Shown: positions 8,813-17,556, counted from the first letter of the stretch. The stretch is DNA of 64,000 bases from Siccirubricoccus soli (GCF_024178315.1 NZ_JAMZIK010000043.1:1-64000), one strand, 5' to 3'. The notes: generated by a model from the letters alone, not told the origin. Numbers and translations are program-made.

Positions 8813-9511
8813 ATGAAGGCGGCGATCATCCTCTTCCCCGGCACCAACCGGGAGCGCGACATGGCGCTGGCACTGCAGCGCGCGACCGGCCACCGGCCGC
8901 CGCTGCTCTGGCACCGGGACACGGAACTGCCTTCGGGGCTGGACCTGGTGGTGCTGCCGGGCGGCTTCTCCTATGGCGACTACCTGCGCTGCGGCGCCAT
9001 GGCGGCGCAGAGCCCGATCATGCAGGCGGTGAAGGAATTCGCCGCGAAGGGCGGGCATGTGCTCGGCGTCTGCAACGGCTTCCAGATGCTGGTGGAAGCG
9101 GGGCTGCTGCCGGGGGCGCTGCTGCGCAACGCGTCGCTGCGCTTCCTCTCCATGGATTGCCATATGCGGGTGGAGCGCGCGGATACGCCCTATACCTCCC
9201 GCTTCCAGCGCGGCCAGGTGTTCCGCGCCACCATGGCGCATGGCGACGGCAACTACTTCGCCGATGCCGCGACGCTGGACCGGCTGGAGGGCGATGGGCT
9301 GGTCGCACTACGCTACGCGACCCCGTCCGGCGAGGTGACGGAGGCCGCCAACCGCAACGGCAGCGCCCGCAGCATCGCCGGCATCCTCTCCCCCAACCTC
9401 CGCGTGCTGGGGCTGATGCCGCATCCGGAGAACCAGGTGGATCCGGAGATCGACGGCACGGATGGCCTGCCGCTCTTCGAGAGCCTGGCCGGCAGCTTCG
9501 CCGCGGCCTGA
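8813..9511 (+). CDS. purQ: FGAM synthase glutaminase subunit PurQ
   Basis: 232 residues. Class I glutamine amidotransferase that delivers ammonia from glutamine to PurL for FGAR to FGAM conversion. The nucleophile is Cys87 in GVCNGFQML, and the His204-x-Glu206 pair lies in LMPHPENQ; the oxyanion strand reads [15 protein letters not shown]-terminus [14 protein letters not shown] is typical. All catalytic residues are present. The next gene, purL, starts 7 bp downstream. Confidence 0.96.
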   Translation: MKAAIILFPGTNRERDMALALQRATGHRPPLLWHRDTELPSGLDLVVLPGGFSYGDYLRCGAMAAQSPIMQAVKEFAAKGGHVLGVCNGFQMLVEAGLLPGALLRNASLRFLSMDCHMRVERADTPYTSRFQRGQVFRATMAHGDGNYFADAATLDRLEGDGLVALRYATPSGEVTEAANRNGSARSIAGILSPNLRVLGLMPHPENQVDPEIDGTDGLPLFESLAGSFAAA

Positions 9512-9518
9512 GGACCAC

Positions 9519-11747
9519 ATGACCCAGACTCCCGCCCCCCTCCTTCCCGAACGCGCCGCCCAGCTTGCCGCCGAGTTCGGCCTGAAGCCGGATGAGTACG
9601 ACCGGGTGCTGGCCATTCTCGGCCGCTCGCCCTCGCTCACCGAGCTCGGCGTCTTCAGCGTCATGTGGTCGGAGCACTGCTCCTACAAATCCAGCCGCGT
9701 CTGGCTGCGCGGCCTGCCGACCAAGGCGCCCTGGGTCATCCATGGCCCCGGCGAGAATGCCGGCGTCATCGATATCGGCGACGGGCTGGCCGCCATCTTC
9801 AAGATGGAGAGCCACAACCATCCGAGCTTCATCGAGCCCTATCAGGGCGCGGCGACCGGCGTCGGCGGCATCCTGCGCGATGTCTTCACCATGGGCGCCC
9901 GGCCCATCGCCAACCTGAACGCGCTGCGCTTCGGCATGCCCGAGGCGCCGCGGATGAAGCGGGTGATCGATGGCGTGGTCCGCGGCATCGGCGGCTACGG
10001 CAATTGCGTCGGCGTCCCCACGGTGGGCGGCGAGGTCAATTTCCACCCCGCCTACAATGGCAACCCGCTGGTCAATGCGATGACCGTCGGCATCGCGCCG
10101 AAGGACCGCATCTTCCTCAGTGCCGCCGCCGGCATCGGCAATCCGGTCGTTTATGTGGGCTCCAAGACGGGCCGCGACGGCATCCATGGCGCCACCATGG
10201 CCAGTGCCGAATTCTCCTCCGATTCCGAGGAGAAGCGTCCCACGGTGCAGATCGGCGACCCCTTCGTCGAGAAGCTGCTGATCGAGGCCTGCCTGGAGCT
10301 GATGGCGACGGACATGATCGTCGCCATCCAGGACATGGGCGCGGCCGGCCTGACCAGCTCCAGCGTGGAGATGGCGGGCAAGGGCGGCGTCGGCATCGAG
10401 CTGGTGCTGGACAACGTCCCGCAGCGCGAGGCGGGCATGTCCGCCTATGAGATGATGCTCTCCGAGAGCCAGGAGCGCATGCTGATGATCCTGAAGCCCG
10501 GCCGCGAGGCCGAGGCGGAGGCGATCTTCCGAAAGTGGGAGCTGGATTTCGCCGTCATCGGCCACCTGACCGATACCGGCCGCATCACCATCCGCCACCA
10601 GGGGAAGCTGGAGGCGGATATCCCTCTCGCCCCGCTGGAGAGCGAGGCGCCGCTTTACCGCCGCCCGACGGCGGAGACGCCGAAGCAGAAGGTGCTGGAC
10701 GCGGCCGCTATCACCGACCCGGTCGGGCCGGCGGCGGCGCTGGAGACGCTGGTCGGCAGCCTCGACCTCTGCTCCCGCCGCTGGATCTGGGACCAGTATG
10801 ACAGCATGGTCGGCGGCCAGACCGCCCGCCGCCCCGGCGCGGCCGATGCCGCGGTGGTCCGGGTGGAGGAAAGCCTGGAGAAGGGCGGCGCCCGGGCGCT
10901 CGCCATGACCACGGACTGCACCCCCCGCTACTGCGCCGCGGACCCGGAGGAAGGCGGCAAGCAGGCGGTGGCGGAGGCCTGGCGGAACCTGACCGCGGTC
11001 GGCGCCCGGCCGCTCGCCATCACCGACAACATGAATTTCGGCAATCCGGAGAAGCCGGAGATCATGGGCCAGTTCGCCGCCGCGGTGCGCGGCATGGCGG
11101 CGGCCTGCACCGCGCTCGACTTCCCGGTCGTGAGCGGCAATGTCTCCCTCTACAACGAGACCGAGGGGCGGGCGATCCTGCCCACCCCGGCCATCGGCGG
11201 CGTCGGCGTGCTGGAGCAGGTGGGCCAGGCGGTCGGGCTTTCCCTCACGCCCGGCCTCGACCTGGTGTTGATCGGCGAGACCAGGGGCTGGCTTGGCCAG
11301 TCGCTCTGGCTGCGGGAGATCGCCGGGCGGGAGGAGGGCGCGCCGCCGCCGGTGGACCTCGCCGCCGAGCGCCGCAACGGCGATTTCGTCCGCGCCCGAA
11401 TCCTGGCCGGGGAGGTGCGGGCCTGCCACGACCTGTCCGATGGCGGGCTGCTGGTCGGGCTGGCGGAGATGGCCATGGCAGGCGGGTGCGGCGCCACCCT
11501 CCTCCCCATCCCCGCCGGCCTGCCGGCGCATGCCTTCTGGTTCGGCGAGGATCAGGGCCGCTACGTCCTGGCGGTGGCGGATGGGGCGGCGCTGCTGGCC
11601 GCCGCCGCGGCCGCGGGCGTCCCTGCCATGAAGCTCGGCCGCAGCGGTGGGGAGGCCTTGGCTCTGGCCGAGGGCCCCTCCATATCGGTGGCGAGCCTCA
11701 GGGCGGCCCATGAGGCTACCCTGCCGGCGCTGATGGCCGAGAGCTGA
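9519..11747 (+). CDS. purL: FGAM synthase large subunit PurL
   Basis: 742 residues, the short bacterial type that works with PurS and PurQ. ATP-dependent amidation of FGAR in purine synthesis. Conserved blocks include [12 protein letters not shown] near residue 48, [19 protein letters not shown] near residue 96, VGGEVNFHP, and the second-half repeat blocks [14 protein letters not shown] and GNVSLYNET. The start at [15 protein letters not shown] follows purQ by 7 bp; an earlier in-frame start would overlap purQ by about 50 bp and adds residues that do not look like PurL. Confidence 0.96.
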   Translation: MTQTPAPLLPERAAQLAAEFGLKPDEYDRVLAILGRSPSLTELGVFSVMWSEHCSYKSSRVWLRGLPTKAPWVIHGPGENAGVIDIGDGLAAIFKMESHNHPSFIEPYQGAATGVGGILRDVFTMGARPIANLNALRFGMPEAPRMKRVIDGVVRGIGGYGNCVGVPTVGGEVNFHPAYNGNPLVNAMTVGIAPKDRIFLSAAAGIGNPVVYVGSKTGRDGIHGATMASAEFSSDSEEKRPTVQIGDPFVEKLLIEACLELMATDMIVAIQDMGAAGLTSSSVEMAGKGGVGIELVLDNVPQREAGMSAYEMMLSESQERMLMILKPGREAEAEAIFRKWELDFAVIGHLTDTGRITIRHQGKLEADIPLAPLESEAPLYRRPTAETPKQKVLDAAAITDPVGPAAALETLVGSLDLCSRRWIWDQYDSMVGGQTARRPGAADAAVVRVEESLEKGGARALAMTTDCTPRYCAADPEEGGKQAVAEAWRNLTAVGARPLAITDNMNFGNPEKPEIMGQFAAAVRGMAAACTALDFPVVSGNVSLYNETEGRAILPTPAIGGVGVLEQVGQAVGLSLTPGLDLVLIGETRGWLGQSLWLREIAGREEGAPPPVDLAAERRNGDFVRARILAGEVRACHDLSDGGLLVGLAEMAMAGGCGATLLPIPAGLPAHAFWFGEDQGRYVLAVADGAALLAAAAAAGVPAMKLGRSGGEALALAEGPSISVASLRAAHEATLPALMAES

Positions 11748-11764
11748 AGAGGGAGCGGACCGGA

Positions 11765-11998
11765 ATGGCGATGCAGCCGGGGGAGATCGAGGCGCTGATC
11801 AAGGCGGCGCTGCCCGACGCGCAGGTGACCATCGAGGACCTGGCCGGGGACGGCGACCATTACGCCGCCACTGTCATCTCCGAGGCTTTCCGCGGCAAGA
11901 GCCGGGTGCAGCAGCATCAGCTCGTCTATGCCGCGCTGCGCGGGCGCATGGGCGGGGAGCTGCATGCCCTTGCGTTGCAGACTTCCGCCCCGACATAG
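11765..11998 (+). CDS. bolA: BolA family protein
   Basis: 77 residues. The conserved BolA core is present: DLAGDGDHYAATVISEAFRGKSRVQQHQLVYAAL, with the histidine in QQHQLVY used with a CGFS glutaredoxin to hold a [2Fe-2S] cluster. It lies 17 bp after purL and 54 bp before grxD. BolA-monothiol glutaredoxin pairs act in iron-sulfur handling and iron sensing, and the adjacency here fits a working pair. Confidence 0.9.
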   Translation: MAMQPGEIEALIKAALPDAQVTIEDLAGDGDHYAATVISEAFRGKSRVQQHQLVYAALRGRMGGELHALALQTSAPT

Positions 11999-12052
11999 TC
12001 CCGATACGGCGCCCCCTGATCCCGTTTGGGCGGCGCGAGAAAGGAAATGCAG

Positions 12053-12391
12053 ATGACCAACCCGGTCTTCGAGCGGATCGAAAGCGAGATCAAGGCCCAG
12101 CCCGTGGTGCTCTTCATGAAGGGCACGCCGGTCTTCCCGCAATGCGGCTTCTCCGCCCGCGTGGTGCAGATCCTCAGCCACCTCGGCGTGCCCTTCAAGG
12201 GCATCAACGTGCTGGAGGACATGGAAATCCGCGAGGGGATCAAGGCCTACACCAACTGGCCGACCATCCCGCAGCTCTATGTGAACGGCGAGTTCGTCGG
12301 CGGCTGCGACATCGTGATGGAGATGTTCCAGGGGGGCGAGCTGCAGAGCCTGTTGAAGGAAAAGGGCGTTCCGATTTCCGCCGAAGCGTAA
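12053..12391 (+). CDS. grxD: Monothiol glutaredoxin, Grx4/GrxD type
   Basis: 112 residues. The active site QCGFS (Cys31) is the monothiol class II signature; it binds a glutathione-ligated [2Fe-2S] cluster. Other conserved parts are [28 protein letters not shown] and a short C-terminal helix. Two in-frame ATGs, 12047 and 12053, are possible. The AGAAAGGA RBS ends only 2 bp before the first but about 7 bp before the second, so 12053 is preferred. The stop is followed directly by a double-hairpin repeat that probably terminates the operon. Confidence 0.92.
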   Translation: MTNPVFERIESEIKAQPVVLFMKGTPVFPQCGFSARVVQILSHLGVPFKGINVLEDMEIREGIKAYTNWPTIPQLYVNGEFVGGCDIVMEMFQGGELQSLLKEKGVPISAEA

Positions 12392-12393
12392 GG

Positions 12394-12460
12394 TTGAGAG
12401 GGGCTCTGCCCCTCTCAAACTCTCCCCGCCAAAGGCCGAAGGGCCTTTGGAAACCTTGAG
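12394..12460 (+). repeat. 67-bp double-hairpin element, copy A
   Basis: Starts 2 bp after the grxD stop. It consists of a perfect hairpin TTGAGAGGGG-CTCTG-CCCCTCTCAA, a CTCCCC spacer, and a second hairpin CCAAAGGCC-GAAG-GGCCTTTGG. The same architecture and length occur at 15915-15981, and a diverged reverse copy at 12489-12556. Likely an intergenic REP-like family that also works as a terminator. Confidence 0.8.
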
Positions 12461-12488
12461 TGTTGGCTTCGCGGGTTCAGCCTGCTGC

Positions 12489-12556
12489 CTCAAGGGTTCA
12501 GGGGGCCTTTCGGCCCTTCGCAGGGTGAACTCGAGAGGGGCGGCGCCCCTCTTGAC
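12489..12556 (-). repeat. Diverged double-hairpin element in reverse orientation
   Basis: On the minus strand this reads GTCAAGAGGGGCGCCGCCCC-TCTC, then an AAGGGCCGAAAGGCCCC hairpin: the same order of two hairpins as the element at 12394-12460 but with changed stem sequence. It faces copy A, separated by about 28 bp. Confidence 0.5.
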
Positions 12557-12592
12557 TGTTTGAGCCCGAGCCCCACGGCCCGCACCAGCTCC

Positions 12593-12745
12593 TCAGTCGA
12601 AGACGCTGCCGCCATCTCCGGTATGGGCGGCACTGGTCACGTAATTCGCCTCGTCGCTGGCGAGGCCGATGCCGGACGCCCCGCCGGTGATGATCGCCCG
12701 CCTGTCCCGCAGCCGCATCTCGCCGTCCAGCGGGAGGCTGGCCAT
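12593..12745 (-). pseudogene. Internally deleted short-chain dehydrogenase (SDR) remnant
   Basis: The minus strand has an open frame of 50 codons. Residues 11-28 (RLRDRRAIITGGASGIGL) are the beginning of an SDR enzyme, with the NAD(P)-binding TGGxSGIG motif. They run straight into ASDEANYVTSAAHTGDGG, which matches the C-terminal substrate-loop region of SDRs (normally ASDEASYVTG...DGG). Roughly 180-200 residues, including the YxxxK active site, are missing, so the product cannot be an active dehydrogenase. It is an in-frame deletion scar rather than a frameshift. Confidence 0.7.
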
Positions 12746-12915
12746 GCCTGCGGAATGTGGGAACCGAGCGTCCTACTGCCCTGTGGCGGCCTTGCCGCGA
12801 CAGCCCGTGCGAGACTTTGCTTATGAAGCGCACCCGAAGCGCCACGGCATCGCGCAGCGATCCCAGCGGAATATCCGGCCCTCCCCCACGAGCCGCGCAG
12901 CGGCTTCGTGGGGAA

Positions 12916-13332
12916 CTAGTCGTCCCGGTGCACCTTCTCCATCCGCTCATGGCGCTCCTGCGCCTCGATGGAGAGGGTGGCGATCGGCCGGGCTTCGAGG
13001 CGGCGCAGCCCGATCGGCTCGCCCGTCTCCTCGCAATAGCCATAGGTGCCGTTCTCGATCCGCTCCAGCGCCTGGTCGATCTTCGAGATCAGCTTGCGGG
13101 CCCGGTCCCGGGTCCGCAATTCCAGCGCCCGGTCGGTCTCGACACTGGCCCGGTCGGTGAGGTCGGCCTCGGTGATGCCGCCGGCGGACAGGCTGGCCAG
13201 GGTATCCCCCGCCTCCCGCAGCAGCTCCTGACGCCACCGCAGCAGCTTCTGGCGGAAATACGCCTGCTGCTGGGGGTTCATGAACTCTTCGTCGTCGCTT
13301 GGCTTATAGTCCGGCGGCAGCGTGATGAGCAT
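12916..13332 (-). CDS. dksA: RNA polymerase-binding transcription factor DksA
   Basis: 138 residues. DksA binds the secondary channel of RNA polymerase and, with ppGpp, tunes rRNA and amino-acid promoters. The coiled-coil tip aspartates are kept (D57-L-T-D60-R-A). The block LELRTRDRARKLISKIDQAL is nearly identical to other DksA proteins. The zinc-finger region keeps a single cysteine (Cys100 in YGYCEETGEPIG), and the second pair is replaced (TLSIEAQ), a zinc-free form known from alphaproteobacteria. It lies just before flagellar genes on the opposite strand from flgI. Confidence 0.93.
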   Translation of the reverse strand: MLITLPPDYKPSDDEEFMNPQQQAYFRQKLLRWRQELLREAGDTLASLSAGGITEADLTDRASVETDRALELRTRDRARKLISKIDQALERIENGTYGYCEETGEPIGLRRLEARPIATLSIEAQERHERMEKVHRDD

Positions 13333-13464
13333 GGTCTGGACGGCCCCAAGCCCCTGGGCGCCGGGCCCGTCGCGCCGGCTGCCGAGGCGGCGCGGACCAT
13401 ACAGGCGACCGCCCTACTCCGCCAAGGGGTTGCGTCCTCGCAAATTCCTGATACAGCGCGCTTT

Positions 13465-13890
13465 TCACGAGTCCGCCACACTCTCCTCCCAGCCACGGCG
13501 GGCGAGCTCGATACGGGCGCGGAGCTGGATGGCTTCCAGCGCCTCCTGCAGCCCCGGATCCTCCGCCGCTTCGCCCTGCTGCAGCGCCGCCAGGCGGCGC
13601 AGCCGCTCCAGGTCGGCGCCGCCGGCCAGCAGTTCCCGCTGCAACCCATCCAGCTCCGCCAACAGGGCGCCGGCACGGTGGCGCGCCGCCACGTCCCGCC
13701 GCCGCTCCCCCCCATGCTCCTGCAGGGCGAGCAGGGCGAGGCCGATGGGCGCGGCGGTGGCCGCTGCCTCGGTCCGCGCCCCGGCTTCCGCCCCGCCGGC
13801 CGGCAGAGCGAAGCCGCCGGCCCCGGCCCGGCCCGAGCCGCGCCTGCCGCTCACCCTCCCTGCCCCGCCGACTCCCCCAACACCGCGCAT
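13465..13890 (-). CDS. fliX: Flagellar assembly regulator FliX
   Basis: 141 residues. In Caulobacter FliX couples early flagellar assembly to activation of the sigma-54 regulator FlbD. The N-terminus MRGVGGVGGAGR is followed by a disordered Gly/Ala region, then the conserved helical part: ALLALQEHG, GALLAELDGLQRELLAGG, and EDPGLQEALEAIQLRARIELARR. The start at MRGVGG was chosen over an upstream in-frame ATG because family members begin with this glycine-rich pattern. It is divergent from flgI, as in Caulobacter, with 149 bp between. Confidence 0.85.
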   Translation of the reverse strand: MRGVGGVGGAGRVSGRRGSGRAGAGGFALPAGGAEAGARTEAAATAAPIGLALLALQEHGGERRRDVAARHRAGALLAELDGLQRELLAGGADLERLRRLAALQQGEAAEDPGLQEALEAIQLRARIELARRGWEESVADS

Positions 13891-13970
13891 TTCCTGCCTC
13901 CTCGGCCCACCCGACCCGGCAATCCGCACCCGCCCCGGGCAAAGCTTGCCGCCTGAACCCTCGCCCGGCC

Positions 13971-13987
13971 CTGGCACGGGCATTGCT
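13971..13987 (+). promoter_or_regulatory. Sigma-54 promoter for flgI
   Basis: CTGGCACG-GGCA-TTGCT matches the sigma-54 consensus (YTGGCACG-N4-TTGCW) at every defined position, with the GG (13973-13974) and GC (13985-13986) elements 10 bp apart as required. It is oriented toward flgI, whose start codon is about 55 bp downstream. Upstream, 13914-13926 and 13935-13950 hold CGGCA/GGGCAA-type sequences that could be activator (FlbD) sites; that part is only suggestive. Confidence 0.85.
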
Positions 13988-14039
13988 GCTTCCCCTGCGA
14001 GCGGGGCGGCCGGCGCGGCCGTCCCCCGGAACCGACAGG

Positions 14040-15188
14040 ATGGAGAGCAGCGTGGCCAAAAATGCTTTCGCAAGGGCGAAGATCGCCTTGGCGGCAGCGG
14101 CCATGACGGCGCTGCTCTCCACGCTTGCCGCCCTGGCGCCGGCCGTGGCCCAGACGGTGCGGATCAAGGACATCGCGGATCTCGAGGGTGTGCGGGACAA
14201 CCAACTCGTCGGCTATGGCCTCGTGGTCGGGCTGAACGGCACCGGGGACCGGCTGCGCACCGCCATCTTCACCCGCCAGACGCTGATCGGCATGCTGGAA
14301 CGCCTCGGCGTGAACACCCGGGACAATGAGGCGCGGCTGGAGACGCGCAACGTCGCCGCGGTGATGGTGACAGCCAACCTCCCCGCCTTCGCCCGGCCGG
14401 GCAGCCGGATCGACGTCGCCGTCTCGGCGCTGGGCGATGCCACCAACCTCCAGGGCGGCACCCTGCTCGTCACCCCGCTGCTCGGCGCGGATGGGGAGGT
14501 CTATGCGGTCTCCCAGGGGGCGGTCGCGACCGGCGCCATCGCCGCCCGGGGCGCCGGGGCCAGCGTGCAGCGCGGCGTGCCGACCGCGGCGCGCATCGCC
14601 AACGGCGCCATCGTGGAGCGCGAAGTGCCGTTCAGCCTGGCCGGACGCAACAGCCTGCGCCTTGCACTCCGCAACCCGGACCTGACGACGGCGCGGCGCA
14701 TCGCTGCCGCCATCAACCGCACTGCCCCTGGCGCCGCCACGGCGTTGGACCCGCGGACGGTGGCGCTGAACCTCGCGGGCCGCGACGCCATGGGCTTCCT
14801 CGCCGGCATCGAGCAGTTGCGGGTGGAGCCGGACCAGATCGCCCGCGTGGTCATCGAGGAAGCCTCCGGCACCATCGTCATGGGCAGCAATGTCCGGGTC
14901 TCCACCGTGGCGATCGCCCAGGGGAACCTGACCATCCGGGTGACCGAGACGCCGCAGGTGAGCCAGCCCAACCCGCTGAGCAACGGGGAGACGGCCGTGG
15001 TGCCGCGGACGAATATCGAGATTGAGGACCAGGCCGAGCGCCGCATGGGCGTGCTGTCCGGCGGCATTTCCCTGCAGGAGCTGGTGCGGGGGCTGAACTC
15101 CCTCGGCGTCGGCCCGCGCGACCTCATCAGCATCCTGCAGGCGATCAAGGCCGCCGGTGCGCTGCAGGCCGATCTGGAGCTGCGTTGA
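14040..15188 (+). CDS. flgI: Flagellar P-ring protein FlgI
   Basis: 382 residues with a signal peptide (ALAAAAMTALLSTLAALAPA, cleavage near VAQ). The protein forms the periplasmic P ring around the flagellar rod. Conserved blocks: RIKDIADLEGVRDNQLVGYGLVVGLNGTGD just after the signal, RNVAAVMVTANLPAFARPGSRIDV, and LNSLGVGPRDLISILQAIKAAGAL at the C-terminus. An in-frame GTG at 14052, preceded by GGAGAGC, is an equally good start and would remove only four residues. Preceded by a sigma-54 promoter; overlaps flgJ by one base. Confidence 0.95.
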   Translation: MESSVAKNAFARAKIALAAAAMTALLSTLAALAPAVAQTVRIKDIADLEGVRDNQLVGYGLVVGLNGTGDRLRTAIFTRQTLIGMLERLGVNTRDNEARLETRNVAAVMVTANLPAFARPGSRIDVAVSALGDATNLQGGTLLVTPLLGADGEVYAVSQGAVATGAIAARGAGASVQRGVPTAARIANGAIVEREVPFSLAGRNSLRLALRNPDLTTARRIAAAINRTAPGAATALDPRTVALNLAGRDAMGFLAGIEQLRVEPDQIARVVIEEASGTIVMGSNVRVSTVAIAQGNLTIRVTETPQVSQPNPLSNGETAVVPRTNIEIEDQAERRMGVLSGGISLQELVRGLNSLGVGPRDLISILQAIKAAGALQADLELR

Positions 15189-15481
15189 TGACCGGGTCCG
15201 CCCTCACCCCCGCGCAGCGCGCCGCCATCCCGCCCCGGCTGCAGCAGGCGGCCCGGGCCTTCGAGGCGCAGGCCTTCGCCGCCCTGCTGAAGCCCGCCTT
15301 CGCCACCGCCGATCCCAGCCGCGGCGCCTTCGGCGGCGGCGCGGCGGAGGCGAGCTGGCAGCCCATGCTGATCGACGCCATCGCCGAGCGCGCGGTGCGC
15401 GGCGGCCATGGGCTCGGCCTCGGCGAGGCGATCCTGCGCGAGATGCTGCGGCGCCAGGGCATGGAGGTCCCCCCAGGATGA
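15188..15481 (+). CDS. flgJ: Rod-binding protein, FlgJ N-terminal type
   Basis: 97 residues from an ATG whose A is the last base of the flgI stop (TGATG). It matches only the rod-capping half of FlgJ: ARAFEAQAFAALLKPAF, GGGAAEASWQPMLIDAIAERAV and [17 protein letters not shown]. The peptidoglycan-hydrolase half found in enterobacterial FlgJ is absent, which is normal in alphaproteobacteria. It should chaperone rod assembly in the periplasm. The stop overlaps the next gene's ATG. Confidence 0.85.
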   Translation: MTGSALTPAQRAAIPPRLQQAARAFEAQAFAALLKPAFATADPSRGAFGGGAAEASWQPMLIDAIAERAVRGGHGLGLGEAILREMLRRQGMEVPPG

Positions 15482-15903
15482 AGGAGAGCCCGGAGATGGT
15501 GATGATCGACGCCCTGCTGCTGGCCGGCCAGCGCCTGGCGGATGCGCTCAGGGCGGAGAACGAGGCGCTGGTCTCGCTGGACATGCCGCGGGCGGCGGGG
15601 CTGGCCTCGGCCAAGCTCCAGGCCTCGGACGCCTTCGCCGCGGCCTATGCGGCGGCAACCCGGACCGGGAGCAAGGCGGCGGGGCCGGCCCGGCAATCGG
15701 CCGAAGAGATGGCGGCGCGGCTGCAGCGCCTGGGCGAGGAGAACCGCGCCCTGCTGGAACGCGCCATCGGCATCCAGGCGAAGGTGATCGAGACCATCGC
15801 CACGGCGGCGCTGCCGAAGAGCAATTCGCCGGGCTACAGCGCGCTCGGTCGGCCGGGGGCGGCGCGGCAGCCGCCGCCGCTGGCGATGGCGACGAAGGCC
15901 TGA
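15478..15903 (+). CDS. FlgN-like flagellar chaperone
   Basis: 141 residues, starting ATGA on the flgJ stop; a second ATG at 15496 is possible. Almost entirely helical: MVMIDALLLAGQRLADALRAENEALVSLDMPRAAGLASAKLQASDAFAAA, then LQRLGEENRALLERAIGIQAKVIETIATAA. Length, helix pattern and position after flgI-flgJ fit FlgN, the export chaperone for hook-associated proteins. The C-terminal Gly/Pro tail is likely disordered. Assignment is by context and pattern rather than a strong motif. The element at 15915 follows and may end the operon. Confidence 0.65.
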   Translation: MKESPEMVMIDALLLAGQRLADALRAENEALVSLDMPRAAGLASAKLQASDAFAAAYAAATRTGSKAAGPARQSAEEMAARLQRLGEENRALLERAIGIQAKVIETIATAALPKSNSPGYSALGRPGAARQPPPLAMATKA

Positions 15904-15914
15904 TGGCACACGGC

Positions 15915-15981
15915 TTGAGGGGGACGTCGTCCCCCTCAAACTCCCCCTACCAAAGGCCGAAAGGCCTTTGGAAACCATGAG
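15915..15981 (+). repeat. 67-bp double-hairpin element, copy B
   Basis: Same length and plan as 12394-12460: hairpin TTGAGGGGGACG-TCGTCCCCCTCAA, spacer with CTCCCC, hairpin CCAAAGGCCGAAAGGCCTTTGG, ending GAAACCATGAG. Between copies the second hairpin is nearly identical while the first stem has changed with compensation on both arms, so pairing has been kept. Confidence 0.8.
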
Positions 15982-16014
15982 TCTGGCGGGCGCCGGCGGC
16001 TCGTGGGAGCAGGA

Positions 16015-16443
16015 TCAGCCCTGCTTGGTCATGAGCTGCTTGACCTCGTCCATCGCCTCGGCGAAGCGCTGGTTCAGCAGGGACAGCGCCTCGGCATTGG
16101 ATTTCTGGATCAGCTCCGCCACCTCCCGCATGTTGGCGACGGCCTTCTCATAGGTGGCCTTCAGCAGCTCCGCCTGGCGGGCGGCCTTGGCCTGGGGCGT
16201 CTCCTGCGAGGAGAGACCGCTCATCGCCTCGGTCATCTCGGCCATGGCGGATTGCAGGATTTCCATATGCCGCCGCGCCACCGCCTGGGCCCCCTCCAGC
16301 GCCACGCGGTTGGCGGCGGACAGGGCCTCCAGGTTGCGGCGCTGGGCGGTCGCCAACATGTTGAGATCCGGCATTGCGGGCAGGCGGAACTCGGCCAGCA
16401 TGCGCATGATGTCCTGCTCGGGCCGGAAGCTGTTCTCGGGCAT
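16015..16443 (-). CDS. Phasin family protein
   Basis: 142 residues. Amphipathic helical protein with the phasin pattern: NMLATAQRRNLEALSAANRVALEGAQAVARRHMEILQSAMAEM near residues 28-70, followed by AVANMREVAELIQKSNAEALSLLNQRFAEAMDEVK. Phasins coat polyhydroxyalkanoate granules in the cytoplasm. The start MPENSFRPEQ has a strong GGAGGGAG RBS; the longer frame has none. No pha synthase gene is nearby. Convergent with the FlgN gene and the hairpin element. Confidence 0.8.
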   Translation of the reverse strand: MPENSFRPEQDIMRMLAEFRLPAMPDLNMLATAQRRNLEALSAANRVALEGAQAVARRHMEILQSAMAEMTEAMSGLSSQETPQAKAARQAELLKATYEKAVANMREVAELIQKSNAEALSLLNQRFAEAMDEVKQLMTKQG

Positions 16444-16526
16444 TGTTCTCCCTCCCGCCGGTTCATCCGGGCTGCGGAGCATAGCAAGGACGACTCGGCT
16501 TGGCACGCGGGCAGCAGCCGGGGCCG

Positions 16527-17087
16527 TCACCTCTGCAACGCGGCCAGGAAGCTGAGGATGCGGTCGCCGACGCGGTCCCAGCCCTGCGGGTCGAGCTGGA
16601 ACTCATGCCCGCAATCGAGGAATTCGAGCCGGACCCGGTCCGAGAGCGGGTAGTCCTGACGCAGCGAGGCGCCACCATAGACATCAGACCTGCCCTGCAG
16701 GATCAGCGTCGGTGTCGTCATATGCGCGAGATGCGCGAAGCGCTCCGGCTCGCGCGGCCCGGTCGGGTGGCGGAAGGGGTAGCCCAGGCAGATGACGGCG
16801 CTGACCGGCCGGAGGCCGGCGAAGACCGTGGCGACGCGGCCCCCGGAGGAGCGGCCCAGCAGCACCAGGCCACGCGCGGCGGCATCGTAGGGCACCACAC
16901 GGCTGAGGCCGGCAAGGCGGCGGCCGGGATTGCCCTCGAACCGGCTGCCGGAGGCCTCGTCGAGCAGGCTCTGCTGGCTGGTCCAGCGGCCGAAGACGGG
17001 GGCGATGCGCCGCGTCACCTCGGCCTCGATACGTGCATCCTTGGGGTAGGAGGCACCCGCAAGATAGATGCCCCAAGCCAGCTTCAT
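16527..17087 (-). CDS. Alpha/beta hydrolase (dienelactone-hydrolase/KANL3-Tex30 type)
   Basis: 186 residues. The nucleophile elbow is GRSSGGRVA near residue 77 (GxSxG). An acidic segment LILQGRSDVYGG and a late histidine in FLDCGHEFQL supply the other triad residues. The arrangement, with the Ser elbow following GLVLLG, is typical of small cytosolic alpha/beta hydrolases of the Tex30/KANL3-like group. The start MKLAWGIYLAG was chosen because the upstream extension is arginine-rich and unlike the family. Substrate unknown. Confidence 0.7.
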   Translation of the reverse strand: MKLAWGIYLAGASYPKDARIEAEVTRRIAPVFGRWTSQQSLLDEASGSRFEGNPGRRLAGLSRVVPYDAAARGLVLLGRSSGGRVATVFAGLRPVSAVICLGYPFRHPTGPREPERFAHLAHMTTPTLILQGRSDVYGGASLRQDYPLSDRVRLEFLDCGHEFQLDPQGWDRVGDRILSFLAALQR

Positions 17088-17314
17088 CCCTGCCTCCGGC
17101 TGGATCGACAGGCAGGCCCCGCGGCGGGACCGGGACCGAGACCGCGATCGCCGGACAGGATGCGGCCGGAAGCATGACCAAGGGATGAGCGGAACGGCCA
17201 CGGCGCGCCGAACCACGACGACGCCGGTGGAGGACCGTCCCGGGATGGCACCCTTCATGCCGCTGCCGGCCTGCGCCGTTGCCGATGAAGCTGGGGCCGG
17301 TGGAAGGGTCGGGG

Positions 17315-17388
17315 TGGCTGGGGGACCTGGATTCGAACCAAGACTGCCCGAGTCAGAGTCGGGAGTTCTACCGTTAAACTATCCCCCA
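17315..17388 (-). tRNA. tRNA-Gln (anticodon CTG)
   Basis: 74 nt including an encoded CCA. The acceptor stem TGGGGGA pairs with TCCCCCA, followed by discriminator G and CCA. The anticodon arm is CCCGA-CTCTGAC-TCGGG with CTG at the anticodon position, reading CAG (Gln). The T arm is present with GGTTCGAATCC. The U-starting acceptor stem is typical of glutamine tRNAs. Confidence 0.96.
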
Positions 17389-17556
17389 CCGGGTCACCCG
17401 GGGTCGCCCTGGCGTTCCTGCCCGGGCGGAGGCGGGTGCTACCACTTCATTCGAGGCTCCGCAACTGCCCGGAGGATGAAAGCGCTTGCCCGGGCCCCCA
17501 CATCACCGGATCATGGAGGGACGCGACGAGACCGCGCCCGCAACCTTGGCTCAACC

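Noticed and set aside
9018-11711. Very long open frame (about 900 codons) antisense to purQ-purL
   Set aside because: It mirrors two well-identified genes in a GC-rich genome, is Arg/Ala/Gly/His-rich and has no domain. It is a codon-composition shadow.
12560-12826. 88-codon plus-strand frame over the SDR remnant
   Set aside because: The opposite strand shows clear SDR motifs; the plus frame has none.
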